From NCBI GenBank assembly GCA_023388235.1, contig JAEWGQ010000230.1:1-7997 (forward strand): a stretch of 7,997 nt of DNA, given 5' to 3'. Within the stretch, counting starts at the first letter, position 1. The number at the start of each line of letters is the position of its first letter. Positions 7,302-7,997 of the stretch are shown piece after piece. The DNA comes from Actinomycetes bacterium (lineage in GTDB: Bacteria; Actinomycetota; Actinomycetes; Actinomycetales; Cellulomonadaceae). The translations under genes and the position numbers were made by a program. Below the pieces are notes generated by a model. It had not been told where the DNA came from and did not search any database. It worked only from the letters and a program-made list of their open reading frames with translations.

Positions 7302-7314
7302 CCCCGGCGCCGGG
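7281..7314. terminator. Perfect 15-bp hairpin between convergent genes
   Basis: CCCGGCGCCGGGGTC (7281-7295) is the exact reverse complement of 7300-7314, with a 4-base loop GGCT. The stem contains the hydrolase stop codon TGA (7299-7301) and lies 18 bases from the stop of the opposing gene. It would form in transcripts from either strand, so it can serve both genes. Neither side has a U-tract, as is common for actinobacterial terminators. Confidence 0.7.
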
Positions 7315-7331
7315 CGTCCGGTCGGTGCCGG

Positions 7332-7997
7332 TCAGCCCCGGGCCGCGTCGCGCCAGGCGACCCAGCGCTCCACGAGGGACAGGTCGTAGTCGGGCCCGGA
7401 AACACCGACCGTGAACAGCGTGACGCCGGCCGCGACCAGCGCGTCCGCGACCTCCTCGGGCGGCGCCGAGACGCCGACGCTGCGCTCGACGAGCGCCGCG
7501 GTGTCCCGGCCGACGGCCGCGCCGTGCTCGTCGAGGATCGCGCTCTTGCGCGTCAGCGTGTCGAGGTCGCCGAACGAGTGCCAGACGTCGGCGTGCTCGG
7601 CCACCACGCGCAGGGTCTTCTTCTCGCCGCCCCCGCCGACGAGCACCGGGATGTCCCGCGTCGGCGCGGGGTTGCCGGCCGCCAGCCGCGCCTTGATCCG
7701 CGGCAGGGCGGAGGCGAGCTCGGCGATCCGCGACCCGGCGGTGCCGAACTCGTAGCCGAGCTGGTCGTAGTCCTTCTCGAACCAGCCGGCCCCGATGCCG
7801 AGGACCAGCCGCCCGCCGCTGATGTGGTCGACCGTGCGGGCCATGTCGGCCAGCAGCTCCGGGTTCCGGTACGAGTTGCAGGTCACCAGCGCGCCGATCT
7901 CGACCCGGCTGGTCTGCTCCGCCCACGCGCCGAGCATGGTCCAGCACTCGAAGTGCTTGCCGTCCGGGTCGCCGTACAGCGGGAAGAAGTGGTCCCA
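7332..7997 (-). CDS. LLM-class F420-dependent oxidoreductase, N-terminus beyond window edge
   Basis: The last 221 residues of a luciferase-like monooxygenase-fold (TIM-barrel) protein. The frame stays open through base 7997, beginning WDHFFPLYGDPDGKHFECWT, so the methionine at 7937 is internal and not the start. Other family blocks are ALVTCNSYRNP (36-46 of the fragment), ISGGRLVLGIGAGWFEKDYD (59-78), GYEFGTAGSR (81-90) and VGGGGEKKTLRVVAEHADVW from 120. These fit the actinobacterial group annotated as probable F420-dependent oxidoreductase (I recall TIGR03560). Such enzymes use reduced or oxidised deazaflavin F420 for hydride transfer; the substrate is not predictable. The catalytic and F420-binding N-terminal part is mostly out of view, so FMN use cannot be fully excluded. 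It converges on the hydrolase gene with a 30-bp gap. Confidence 0.9.
   Translation of the reverse strand, partial: WDHFFPLYGDPDGKHFECWTMLGAWAEQTSRVEIGALVTCNSYRNPELLADMARTVDHISGGRLVLGIGAGWFEKDYDQLGYEFGTAGSRIAELASALPRIKARLAAGNPAPTRDIPVLVGGGGEKKTLRVVAEHADVWHSFGDLDTLTRKSAILDEHGAAVGRDTAALVERSVGVSAPPEEVADALVAAGVTLFTVGVSGPDYDLSLVERWVAWRDAARG

Overview
The window is a compact, very GC-rich piece of bacterial chromosome. Codons strongly favour G or C in the third position, and leuS, mntR and the leuS-degV pair are of actinobacterial type. The protein wording (an MntR of the mycobacterial kind, a family-9 alpha/beta hydrolase with a membrane N-terminus, an LLM-class F420 oxidoreductase) points to an actinomycete, plausibly a Cellulomonas-like member of the Micrococcales. 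The genus is an inference. I see no RNA gene, insertion sequence, CRISPR array or phage gene, and no base-composition break that suggests recent transfer.

Layout, left to right: (1) the N-terminal third of a DegV/FakB-like fatty-acid-binding protein on the minus strand, cut by the window edge; (2) leuS, leucyl-tRNA synthetase, minus strand, whose stop overlaps the apparent CTG start of degV; (3) a 12-helix MFS exporter of the AraJ/Cmx-like drug-efflux type, minus strand; (4) mntR, a DtxR-family manganese-dependent repressor, minus strand; (5) transcribed divergently from mntR, a 600-residue membrane-anchored alpha/beta hydrolase of Abhydrolase_9 type; (6) convergent with it, the C-terminal part of an LLM-class F420-dependent oxidoreductase, running off the right edge on the minus strand. 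Intergenic gaps are all under 140 bp.

The leuS-degV pair is a translation/housekeeping unit that in other actinobacteria leads on to comEA/comEC and holA. mntR probably has its own promoter, and so do the MFS gene and the divergent hydrolase. Nothing in the sequence proves that MntR controls either neighbour, but both are candidates by position.

The most interesting details are regulatory rather than a new system. Two genes (leuS and mntR) look leaderless: a TAnnnT box ends 6-7 nt before a GTG start. degV seems to start at CTG inside the leuS stop. A paired GGTCACC motif overlaps the likely MFS promoter. A perfect 15-bp hairpin spans the hydrolase stop codon between two convergent genes. I did not find convincing evidence of an undescribed multi-gene system here.
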